From: Betaproteobacteria bacterium
Lineage (GTDB): Bacteria; Pseudomonadota; Gammaproteobacteria; Burkholderiales; Rhodocyclaceae
DNA length: 55,974 nt
Direction of reading: 5' to 3'
Assembly: GCA_019136545.1 (NCBI GenBank)
Contig: JAGVUA010000123.1
Span: forward strand, 1 to 55,974
Both the position numbers and the translations under genes were made by a program. Below the pieces are notes generated by a model, which saw nothing but the letters and a program-made list of their open reading frames with translations, was not told where the DNA came from and searched no databases. Positions 9,596 through 16,743 of the stretch are shown here, one piece after another. The stretch's first letter is position 1, and each line of letters opens with the position of its first letter.

Positions 9596-11916
9596 TATGC
9601 CTCCTGGATAGTCTCAAGGACTGTTTTCACGCGGGCAAACTCGCCATCGACGGCTGCCACATGGACGCTGCCGGACGCAACGTCGCCCGCCTTTCCAAGA
9701 TTCTCGATGATGCCACACAGCTCACCCAGCCCTTCAGCACCAACATTGAATGAACTGGACTTGAGCGTATGGGCAACCTGCGCCAATGCCGCTGCATCTC
9801 CATCGACGGTCGCCTGCGTCAGGCGCGCCAGCAACAGCGGTGTATTCCGCAGGTAAGCGTCGATCAGACGGTTCACTAAGGCCTGGCCGGTGGTGATGTT
9901 GATTGCCCGCACCTTGTCGAGCACTGCGCGGTTGATCGGCTGCAGGAGCGGAGACGCCGGTGCCGACGATGCGATGCTGGACGGCGGCGCCGACGTTTCC
10001 GCATCGTCCGCGACCGGCAACCAGCGGCCGAGCACCTCGGCCAATTGTTCTCCGGCATAGGGTTTGGCCAGATAGTCGTCCATTCCCGCGGCCAGGCACT
10101 TTTCGCGATCGCCGCGGACGGCGTTGGCCGTTACGGCGACGATGGGAACGCGCGGCAAGGTCGCGGCAGCCTCGAATCGACGGATGGCTTCGGTCGCCTG
10201 GAAACCGTCCATCTCAGGCATCTGGCAGTCCATCAGCACGAGGTCGAAATTACGCGTGCGCTGCAGCGCGACAGCTTCCCGGCCATTGTCAACGGTACTC
10301 GCCTCGACACCGAAGGCCTCCAGCAGCGCCAGGGCGAATATCCGGTTGACTTCGTTGTCCTCGGCCAGTAAGACCTTGCCGCGGTAACACTGCCGTGCCG
10401 AGGCGGCCTTCTGACTTTCGGCTTTCATCCCGCGCGGCAGCGACAGGCTGACGCGAAACGTGGAACCGAAGCCGGGTTCGCTCTTGACGCTGATGTCGCC
10501 CCCCATCAAGCGCGCCAGGCGACGACTGATCGTCAATCCCAGGCCGGTGCCGCCGAACTTGCGCGAGGTCGACCCGTCGGCCTGGGAGAAGGCCTCGAAA
10601 ATCTTCTCCTTGACGTCGGGAGAGATGCCTACGCCCGTATCGGAGACCACGAGGTCGAAGGCGACATGCCCGGAGTCTGAAGCATGCTGCTCCAGCAACA
10701 AGGTGATTTCTCCGCGTTCTGTGAACTTGACGGCATTGCCCAAGAGATTGACCAGTACCTGACGCAAGCGCAGCGGATCGCCGCGTACTACCAAGGAGTC
10801 ATCAGCCGCGATGGCGACGACAAGACGCAGCTTCTTGGCCTCGGCGGCTTGGGTAAAGACGGTATCGATCTCGTTGACCAGCTTGATCACGTCGAAGTCG
10901 ACGGCTTCCAAGTCCACGTGGCCGGCTTCGATCTTCGAAAAGTCCAGAATGTCGTTGATGATGTGCAGCAAATGGCGTCCGGATTTCTCCGCCGCCTCGG
11001 CGTAGCGTCGCTGCTCCGACGCCAGCGGGGTCTTTAGCAGGAGTTCGGCCATGCCGAGCACGCCATTCATTGGCGTGCGGATTTCGTGGCTCATGGCGGC
11101 GAGAAATTCGCTCTTGGCCCGATTGGCTTCCTCGGCGACGTCTTTGGCACGGCGCAGTTCGGCCGTGCGCTCCTCCACCTGCTGCTCCAGCGTCCCCGCG
11201 TAACCCGAAAGACGGCGGTCGCGTTCGCCGACCTGTTCGATCATGGCGTTGAAGCTGCGGCCGAGCGTGTCCAGCTCATCGATACCGACGGGAAAGACCC
11301 GCTGATCGAACTCGCCCGCCGAAACGCGGTCGGCCTTTTGCGCCAACTCGGCCAGCGGCGTAGTAACGCTGGCCAGCAACCTGGTTTGCAGGTGGAGCGC
11401 CATCGCCAAGGCGAGGGGAACGAGCAGGGAGATCAATGCCGCGTACAGCACCAGTTGGGCATACATTTCGGTCAAATCGATCTCCAGCACCACCCAACCG
11501 AGCAATCGGCCATCGAAGCGTATGGCGCGGCTGAAAACAATGCGCGTGAGGCTATAGGTTTCCCCTTCGAGGCGAGGATTGCTCGCCGAAGCGACGCTGT
11601 CCTTCTTGCCTTGATAGCGGGCGAACGACTTGCCGTCGCTGGAAAATACCTCGGCGTAGAGCACGTCCGGCAATACGCGCAAATTGGCCAGGGCATCTCG
11701 GGCGCTGCGTTCGTCATTGAACGACAACGGGGCTGTCAGGTTCTCGTGCAGGCTGGCCAGTTGGCTTCGGCCGTTCTCGACGTGGGTCTGAAACAGGAGC
11801 CAAGACGTTGCGATAAGCAAGAGCAGGCCGAGCGCCATCGTCGCAGTGACCAGCACGATCAGATTGATGCGCCGCAGACGGGCGCGCAGGGAGGATATGC
11901 GATTGACGCGCGTCAT
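9595..11916 (-). CDS. Hybrid sensor histidine kinase (HAMP-HisKA-HATPase-REC-HPt)
   Basis: The 773-residue membrane kinase has a first membrane helix at about residues 17-42, a periplasmic or extracytoplasmic sensing loop of about 110 residues, a second helix near 155-180 and HAMP. It then has HisKA ([11 protein letters not shown], phospho-His), HATPase (N-box [29 protein letters not shown]), a receiver ([29 protein letters not shown]) and a C-terminal HPt domain ([12 protein letters not shown]). All phosphorelay residues are intact. Its ATG overlaps the stop of the upstream HPt gene (ATGA) and its stop touches the next start, placing it inside a five-gene operon with the receptor and the c-di-GMP enzyme. 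The signal it senses is unknown; the periplasmic YfiR-like protein is a candidate ligand. Confidence 0.93.
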   Translation of the reverse strand: MTRVNRISSLRARLRRINLIVLVTATMALGLLLLIATSWLLFQTHVENGRSQLASLHENLTAPLSFNDERSARDALANLRVLPDVLYAEVFSSDGKSFARYQGKKDSVASASNPRLEGETYSLTRIVFSRAIRFDGRLLGWVVLEIDLTEMYAQLVLYAALISLLVPLALAMALHLQTRLLASVTTPLAELAQKADRVSAGEFDQRVFPVGIDELDTLGRSFNAMIEQVGERDRRLSGYAGTLEQQVEERTAELRRAKDVAEEANRAKSEFLAAMSHEIRTPMNGVLGMAELLLKTPLASEQRRYAEAAEKSGRHLLHIINDILDFSKIEAGHVDLEAVDFDVIKLVNEIDTVFTQAAEAKKLRLVVAIAADDSLVVRGDPLRLRQVLVNLLGNAVKFTERGEITLLLEQHASDSGHVAFDLVVSDTGVGISPDVKEKIFEAFSQADGSTSRKFGGTGLGLTISRRLARLMGGDISVKSEPGFGSTFRVSLSLPRGMKAESQKAASARQCYRGKVLLAEDNEVNRIFALALLEAFGVEASTVDNGREAVALQRTRNFDLVLMDCQMPEMDGFQATEAIRRFEAAATLPRVPIVAVTANAVRGDREKCLAAGMDDYLAKPYAGEQLAEVLGRWLPVADDAETSAPPSSIASSAPASPLLQPINRAVLDKVRAINITTGQALVNRLIDAYLRNTPLLLARLTQATVDGDAAALAQVAHTLKSSSFNVGAEGLGELCGIIENLGKAGDVASGSVHVAAVDGEFARVKTVLETIQEA

Positions 11917-12326
11917 GGCGCCTTGCTTGGAGGCGATACCATGCCCCCGAGCGCTTCTGCTGCGGAGTGTTGCGCCTCGTCAAGGCATTCGAGCAGCAGC
12001 GTCCGCGCAGAATCCGCCCCCATCGGATCTTCGGAGGCCATCAGCAAGCTTTCCAGCGCGGCGGCGGCGGCGGCCAGCCGGGCAGCACCAATATTGGCGG
12101 CGGCGGAGCGCAAGGCATGGACACATTTACGCTCGCCCTCTCGGTCGGCCTGGGCTTGGGCTTGGCGCCAGGCGTCCCGCCAATCGGCGAATCGCACATG
12201 AAACACGGCCAGCACTTGCCACCAAAGGTCGACGCGGCCCATCATGCGAGCGACAGCCGCTTCAATATCGAAGCCAGGAAGGTTCCGAGGCAGCAATCTC
12301 GGATAGGATATCGGCTGTTCTTTCAT
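11913..12326 (-). CDS. Stand-alone HPt phosphotransfer protein
   Basis: This 137-residue soluble protein is alanine-rich and helical. It contains an HPt-like signature, [17 protein letters not shown], where the His followed by LRS and GA matches the phosphotransfer motif HxLKSxxxxxGA. It is the first gene of the minus-strand signalling operon and overlaps the hybrid kinase start by four bases. Because the kinase carries its own HPt domain, a second free HPt suggests a branch in the phosphorelay, perhaps toward the divergent response regulator at 12431. The assignment is by motif and context; the rest of the sequence is not strongly diagnostic. Confidence 0.72.
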   Translation of the reverse strand: MKEQPISYPRLLPRNLPGFDIEAAVARMMGRVDLWWQVLAVFHVRFADWRDAWRQAQAQADREGERKCVHALRSAAANIGAARLAAAAAALESLLMASEDPMGADSARTLLLECLDEAQHSAAEALGGMVSPPSKAP

Positions 12327-12430
12327 CTCGCACGGAATTTTCTTCGCGAACAGCGGGGTTGTGTTGACCGGAATAGTGAAGGATTTCCGGGTTTTTACGC
12401 TGCTTTACAAATATCTAGCTCGTTGTTTCC

Positions 12431-13147
12431 ATGCGCCCTTGTTGCCTGATCGTCGATGACGACCCCGTGACTTGCGAACTGCTGCGAAGCACGCTCGAAC
12501 CGGCCGGTATCGAGACCGTCATCGCGGAAGACGGTGCGGGCATGTGGAAGCAGATGGCAAAACGGCCCGATGTGGTCATTCTCGATCTCAGCCTGCCGGA
12601 TACCGATGGTATCGAGTTGCTGCGCCAGCTCAGACGTATCTCCGACGTGCCCGTGCTGATCCATTCGACGCGATCGGACGATATCGAACGCATCCTCGGC
12701 ATTGAAATCGGTGCCGACGATTTCCTGCCCAAGCCCTGCAACTTGCGCGAACTATTGGCGCGCGTGCGCGCACTGTTACGCCGTTCGCACGCCAGGCCCG
12801 GCGCTGCGAGAAGCTCACCGAACCGATGGTTCCTGTTTGATGGCTGGAAGCTGAACTGCGGTACGCGCACCTTGGTGAATCCAGCCGGGCAGCAAGTCGG
12901 TCTCAATACTGCGGCCTTCTCCATCCTGTCGCTGTTTCTGGAGCAGCCGCAAGTACCGCTGTCACGCGAGCAGCTCGCGCGCGCCTTGCGGCGAGAATAT
13001 CTGCCGTTCGACCGTACGGTCGATGTGCATGTCAGCCAGTTGCGAAGACTGCTCGGGGCACCTGCAGACGGAGGCGCCTTCATCAAGACGCTACGCTCTC
13101 AGGGGTATCTGTTCTCGGTACCGGTGGCGAGCGGCGAAACGGAGTGA
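12431..13147 (+). CDS. OmpR-type response regulator, divergent from the hybrid kinase operon
   Basis: The 238-residue protein has a receiver domain (LIVDDDP, phosphoacceptor in ILDLSLPDTDG, Lys in PKPCN) and a winged-helix DNA-binding domain (about residues 140-232, ending LRSQGYLFSVPV). It is transcribed away from the HPt/kinase operon across a 104-bp gap, the usual arrangement for a regulator controlling its neighbour. The ribosome site is weak. It could receive phosphate through the free HPt protein and regulate the receptor operon; its targets cannot be read from the sequence. Confidence 0.9.
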   Translation: MRPCCLIVDDDPVTCELLRSTLEPAGIETVIAEDGAGMWKQMAKRPDVVILDLSLPDTDGIELLRQLRRISDVPVLIHSTRSDDIERILGIEIGADDFLPKPCNLRELLARVRALLRRSHARPGAARSSPNRWFLFDGWKLNCGTRTLVNPAGQQVGLNTAAFSILSLFLEQPQVPLSREQLARALRREYLPFDRTVDVHVSQLRRLLGAPADGGAFIKTLRSQGYLFSVPVASGETE

Positions 13148-13336
13148 CTCGCCTCGGCGGCATGGCAAAGTAGCCGGCGACGCCCCCCAAAGTCGACAAG
13201 AGCTGAACCGCTGTCCGATCGATTGGCTTCGCTCACGGCTTACTCTGGCGCTTGGCGAGGGCGTCAATGAAAGACACCCGGCCGCCGGCACTGCCGCTTT
13301 CAAGAAAAGCGCCGCAGGCCCCCAGAATGGGCGCTT

Positions 13337-13684
13337 CTAGCGCCGAATTGCCCGAATCGCCCGAATTGCCTTCGTGGCACGCTCCAAGAGCGCAGGGGTC
13401 ACTTTGTCTTGGCGCTCGATTTTACTGATATAGGCTTGGGTAACGCCCATACGCGCCGCCAGCTCGTTTTGGGTCAAGCGAGCCTTCATGCGCGCAAGCG
13501 CCACCGGGTTGTCCAAGTAATCATCGAGGACAAAAGGAAGGTAGTCGCTGGCCGTAACCCTGGCCTTGCCACGCGTGGCCGACAGCTTGTCGTCGATCTT
13601 GTCCTTGAGCGCCTCATAAACGGCAATCGGCAGCAAGACGTATTCATCCTCGCCTTTAAGCGACTTGATCTTTTGCAGGCTCAT
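13337..13684 (-). CDS. XRE-family antitoxin (HigA/RelB-like)
   Basis: From the ATG at 13684 the 115-residue protein has an N-terminal region resembling antitoxins of RelE-type systems (DEYVLLPIAVYEALKDKI) and a C-terminal helix-turn-helix (LTQNELAARMGVTQAYISKIER) of the XRE/Cro type. It ends in a short repeated tail, IRAIRAIRR, encoded by near-identical 9-bp units. An AGGGG ribosome site lies about 10 bp before the ATG. The toxin expected just upstream survives only as a broken remnant that runs in frame into this gene. The antitoxin itself looks intact and could still bind DNA. Confidence 0.78.
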   Translation of the reverse strand: MSLQKIKSLKGEDEYVLLPIAVYEALKDKIDDKLSATRGKARVTASDYLPFVLDDYLDNPVALARMKARLTQNELAARMGVTQAYISKIERQDKVTPALLERATKAIRAIRAIRR

Positions 13685-13860
13685 TTTGTAAGCATCCCCT
13701 CGGGGCTTGATTCTCTCGGTGGCAACTATCTTCACTTCATCCTGGCGGTCGAAAATCATCCGCCGCCCGCCTGTACGCAACCGCCAGCCTGGTTCGCCGT
13801 CGAACCTCTTGATGTCCAGCCAGGATCATCGGGGTTATGGCCAAGTCGGTCGATTTTTTT
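13685..13860 (-). pseudogene. Remnant of a RelE/HigB-family toxin
   Basis: Directly upstream of the antitoxin, translated pieces in two frames resemble the C-terminal half of short RelE/HigB toxins. One frame gives KKIDRLGHNPDDP. After a shift near 13820 another gives DIKRFDGEPGWRLRTGGRRMIFD, ending RGDAYK. There is no toxin stop: the second frame continues straight into the antitoxin ATG (TACAAAATG), whereas such pairs normally end with a stop overlapping the ATG. The N-terminal half is not recognisable. Hence the toxin appears decayed by at least one frameshift. A sequencing error in the A7 run near 13854-13860 or the A4 run near 13685 could contribute. Confidence 0.6.
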
Positions 13861-14030
13861 CGGCGATCCCAAGTCCAAGGAACTTGGCTTGATTGACCTT
13901 GTCATAATATCACCGCCCCTACGGAAGGCCTAGCGGAAAGCCTCATTGACAGAGCGGGAAACGAAGTGGGATGATGCCCGTCAGTTTGACTGAGTACACA
14001 GCGATTACATTTTGCCGTGATTACCAGAAA

Positions 14031-14060
14031 TAAAAACGGCTCTCCAACCGGAGAGCCGTT
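14031..14060 (-). terminator. Rho-independent terminator after tRNA-Met
   Basis: On the minus strand, an 11-bp perfect stem (AACGGCTCTCC / GGAGAGCCGTT) with a 4-base loop is followed by a T-rich tail (TTTTTAT). It begins only a few bases beyond the tRNA 3' end. The 170 bp between this and the toxin remnant show no gene. Confidence 0.9.
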
Positions 14061-14067
14061 CAGAATC

Positions 14068-14144
14068 TGGTGGTGATGGGGGGACTTGAACCCTCGACCT
14101 ACGGATTATGAATCCGTCGCTCTAACCAGCTGAGCTACATCACC
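14068..14144 (-). tRNA. tRNA-Met (anticodon CAT)
   Basis: The minus strand folds as a complete 77-nt tRNA: acceptor stem GGTGATG/CATCACC with discriminator A and encoded CCA, D arm AGCTCAGCTGGTTAGAGC, anticodon stem-loop ACGGA-TTCATAA-TCCGT with CAT anticodon, and T arm with GGTTCAAGTCC. The acceptor begins with a paired G:C and the anticodon stem lacks the three G:C pairs of initiators, so it reads as elongator tRNA-Met. A strong terminator follows it. Confidence 0.96.
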
Positions 14145-14213
14145 GCGAAGGGCCGCGATTATCCTTTGCCCCAACGCTTCTTGTCAAGGCAACCACTCGT
14201 GCCGGGAAAGTCC

Positions 14214-15368
14214 ATGGAATTCGATGTCGTGATCGTTGGCGGCGGCTTGGCCGGCTTGGCGCTCGCCGTCGCCTTGAAACGCAGCCGTCTGTCGATTGCG
14301 CTGGTCGAGGCGCGCGCACCCGTGGCGCCGGCGGGTTGGGACGCGCGCGTCTATGCCATCAGTCCGGCAAATGTCCGCTTTCTCGACCGCATCGGGGCAT
14401 GGTCGCACCTCGACGCGACCAGGATGACGCCGGTCGCCGCGATGAAAATCCACGGCGATGCCGGCGGCCGCCTCGACTTCTCGGCCTACGACGCCGGCGT
14501 CGCCGAGCTTGCGTGGATCGTCGAGGCCTCATTGATGCAGCGCGAACTCTGGGAGACAGCCAGGCGTCAGGGCAATGTCACGCTGTTCTGTCCCGGCGTA
14601 CCGCAAGGGCTGACTTTCGGTGATGAAGCCGCCACGCTGGCGCTGGCCGATGGCCGCGAACTGAAGAGCAAGCTGGTCGTTGCGGCCGATGGCGCCGATT
14701 CGTGGACGCGAACCGCGGCCGGCATTGCCGTCAATTTCAAGCCCTACGACCAGCATGGCGTGGTGGCGAATTTCGCCATCGAGAAGCCGCACCGCCAGGT
14801 TGCCTGTCAGTGGTTCCGGCATGATGGCGTGCTGGCCTACCTGCCGCTGCCGGGCAATCTGATGTCCATCGTCTGGTCCACGCCTGCCGCACACGCCGCG
14901 GAATTGCTGGCGCTATCGCCGGCAGCCTTCTGCGACCGCGTCGCCGATGCCGGTGAGCGCCGGTTCGGAGCGCTGTCGCTCGTCACGCCGCCGGCGGCAT
15001 TTCCGCTGCGCCTCATGCGTGCACCGCGCATGGTGGCACCGCGATTGGCGCTGATCGGCGACGCCGCCCATGCCATCCATCCGCTGTCCGGCCACGGCAT
15101 CAACCTGGGTTTTCAGGACGCGTTTTCCCTGGCCGAGACGCTGGCGGCCTGCCCCGAACATGTCGACTGCGGCGACCTGGGCTGGTTGCGGCGCCACGAG
15201 CGGGCGCGCAAGGAGGAAGTGGTGGCGCTACAATCGGTCACCGACGGACTGCAAAAACTCTTCTCGCCAACTGCCGGCCCGCTGCCGGCGCTACGCAACA
15301 TCGGCTTGAACCTTACCCAACGACTGCCCATCATCAAGGACTTGCTGGTGCGCTACGCGATGGGCTGA
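14214..15368 (+). CDS. UbiH/UbiF/COQ6-family FAD-dependent hydroxylase (ubiquinone biosynthesis)
   Basis: This 384-residue flavoprotein monooxygenase belongs to the family that hydroxylates the ring of ubiquinone precursors. It shows the dinucleotide-binding VIVGGGLAGLALA at the N-terminus, DARVYAISPAN near residue 45 (the family ARVxALs segment), and the FAD-binding LIGDAAHAIHPLSGHGINLGFQDA near residue 285. The ATG at 14214 (MEFDVVIVGGG) is preferred because it places the nucleotide fold at the usual distance; the frame extends 16 codons upstream without similarity. Which ring position it attacks cannot be told from sequence. It is followed 21 bp later by dsbC. Confidence 0.88.
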   Translation: MEFDVVIVGGGLAGLALAVALKRSRLSIALVEARAPVAPAGWDARVYAISPANVRFLDRIGAWSHLDATRMTPVAAMKIHGDAGGRLDFSAYDAGVAELAWIVEASLMQRELWETARRQGNVTLFCPGVPQGLTFGDEAATLALADGRELKSKLVVAADGADSWTRTAAGIAVNFKPYDQHGVVANFAIEKPHRQVACQWFRHDGVLAYLPLPGNLMSIVWSTPAAHAAELLALSPAAFCDRVADAGERRFGALSLVTPPAAFPLRLMRAPRMVAPRLALIGDAAHAIHPLSGHGINLGFQDAFSLAETLAACPEHVDCGDLGWLRRHERARKEEVVALQSVTDGLQKLFSPTAGPLPALRNIGLNLTQRLPIIKDLLVRYAMG

Positions 15369-15389
15369 CCATCCTCAACGGAGACATTC

Positions 15390-16109
15390 ATGATCAAGCA
15401 TCTCTTCATCGCCCTCTGCGGCTCGCTCCTGGCCGGTCTGGCGGGCGCCCAGAACATCGAGGCCACCATCAAGAAGAACGTCGAAGCGACGCTGCCCGAC
15501 GGCGCCAAGGTGGACGCTGTCCGCAAGCTCGGGGTGCTCGGCCTTTACGAAGTGCAGATCGGCGGCGACCTGATGTATACGGATGAGAAGGCAACGCACA
15601 TCATCATCGGCCAGATCATCGAGCCAAAGACCCAGAAAAATCTGACGCAGGAAAGGCTCGACAAGCTCGCCCAGATCAAGTTCTCCGATCTGCCGACCGA
15701 CATCGCCATCAAGCAGGTCAAGGGCAATGGCAAGGGGGTCATCGCCACCTTCGAAGATCCCAATTGCGGCTACTGCAAGAAACTGGCGAAGGAACTGCAG
15801 ACAGTCAATGACGTCACCATCTACACGTTTCTGCATCCCATCCTGTCTCCCGATTCGCTCGACAAGTCGAAGGCCATCTGGTGCGCTCCCGACCGTGCCA
15901 AGGCCTGGAACGAGTACATGCTCGGCGGCAAGGCACCCGATGCCGGCAAGTGCGACACCTCTGGCCTCGACAAGTCCATGGCGCTGGCGCGCAAGCTCAA
16001 CATTCGCGGCACCCCGGCCATATTCCTGGTCGACGGCACCCGCATTCCGGGCTACCTGCCGGCCGCCAAACTGGAAGAAGCGATGACCAAGGCGGCCGCC
16101 AGCCACTGA
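15390..16109 (+). CDS. dsbC: Periplasmic disulfide isomerase DsbC
   Basis: DsbC reshuffles wrong disulfides in periplasmic proteins as a V-shaped homodimer. The 239-residue precursor has a signal peptide (ending LAGAQ), an N-terminal dimerisation domain (about residues 20-85), a linker and a thioredoxin-fold catalytic domain with the active site CGYC (DPNCGYCKKL) and the cis-Pro loop RGTPAIFLVDG. Length and order match the family. A second cysteine pair (WCAPD...KCDTS) is the conserved structural one. It probably shares a transcript with the UbiH-like gene upstream and the methyltransferase 7 bp downstream. Confidence 0.93.
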   Translation: MIKHLFIALCGSLLAGLAGAQNIEATIKKNVEATLPDGAKVDAVRKLGVLGLYEVQIGGDLMYTDEKATHIIIGQIIEPKTQKNLTQERLDKLAQIKFSDLPTDIAIKQVKGNGKGVIATFEDPNCGYCKKLAKELQTVNDVTIYTFLHPILSPDSLDKSKAIWCAPDRAKAWNEYMLGGKAPDAGKCDTSGLDKSMALARKLNIRGTPAIFLVDGTRIPGYLPAAKLEEAMTKAAASH

Positions 16110-16116
16110 GGCGGGC

Positions 16117-16743
16117 ATGGCCAAGGTCGACCAGGAAAGCGTCTGGTCGCAACGCTATCGCGATGCCGGCGAGGACTATCTGTTCGGCAAGGCGCCCAGC
16201 CGGTTCCTGGAGACCCACAGGCAGTTCCTCAATGCCGGCGCCACTGCGCTGTCGGTGGCCGACGGCGAAGGCCGCAACAGCGTCTGGCTCGCCGAACAGG
16301 GGCTCGCCGTCACGGCCCTTGAAATTTCGCCGGTGGCGGTGGAAAAAGCGCGCCGGCTGGCGCGCGGTCGCGGGGTGAACGTCAATTTCGTTCAGGCCGA
16401 CATCATCGCCATGCCTTGGCCGGCCGATACCTATGATTTGGTGGTCGGCATCTTCATCCAGTTCGTCGGCCCGGCAGAACGCGAGATCCAGTTTGCGCGA
16501 ATGAAGCAGGCTGTAACGCCGGGCGGACTTCTGCTCCTGCACGGTTACACGCCCCAACAGCTCGCGTACCGCACCGGCGGGCCTTCGGCGGTCGAGAACC
16601 TTTACACCATGGCCCTGCTGCGCACAGCGTTCGCCGAGTGGGAAATTCTCGCGCTGCGCGAGTACGAAGCCGAACTTGCCGAGGGATCCGGCCACAAAGG
16701 TCGCTCGGCCGTCATCGACCTGATTGCCCGCAAGCCCGGCTAA
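16117..16743 (+). CDS. Class I SAM-dependent methyltransferase
   Basis: The 208-residue protein has a Rossmann-like methyltransferase fold: motif I as ALSVADGEGRNSVWLAEQG, an acidic end of strand 2 (ALEIS), motif II region QADIIAMPWPADTYDLVV and a later GGLLLLHGY. It resembles short TehB/thiopurine-type methyltransferases often annotated only as class I enzymes. The substrate is not evident. It follows dsbC by 7 bp, and its last four bases overlap the end of the convergent acetate kinase fusion gene. Confidence 0.85.
   Translation: MAKVDQESVWSQRYRDAGEDYLFGKAPSRFLETHRQFLNAGATALSVADGEGRNSVWLAEQGLAVTALEISPVAVEKARRLARGRGVNVNFVQADIIAMPWPADTYDLVVGIFIQFVGPAEREIQFARMKQAVTPGGLLLLHGYTPQQLAYRTGGPSAVENLYTMALLRTAFAEWEILALREYEAELAEGSGHKGRSAVIDLIARKPG

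Noticed and set aside
13265-13330. Imperfect hairpin between the response regulator and the antitoxin
   Set aside because: The arms are interrupted and no T-run follows on either strand; nothing else was seen in the 189-bp gap.
14068-14144. tRNA-Met as an integration site for a mobile element
   Set aside because: There is no integrase, no repeated tRNA end and no change in gene style on either side; only a decayed toxin remnant is near.
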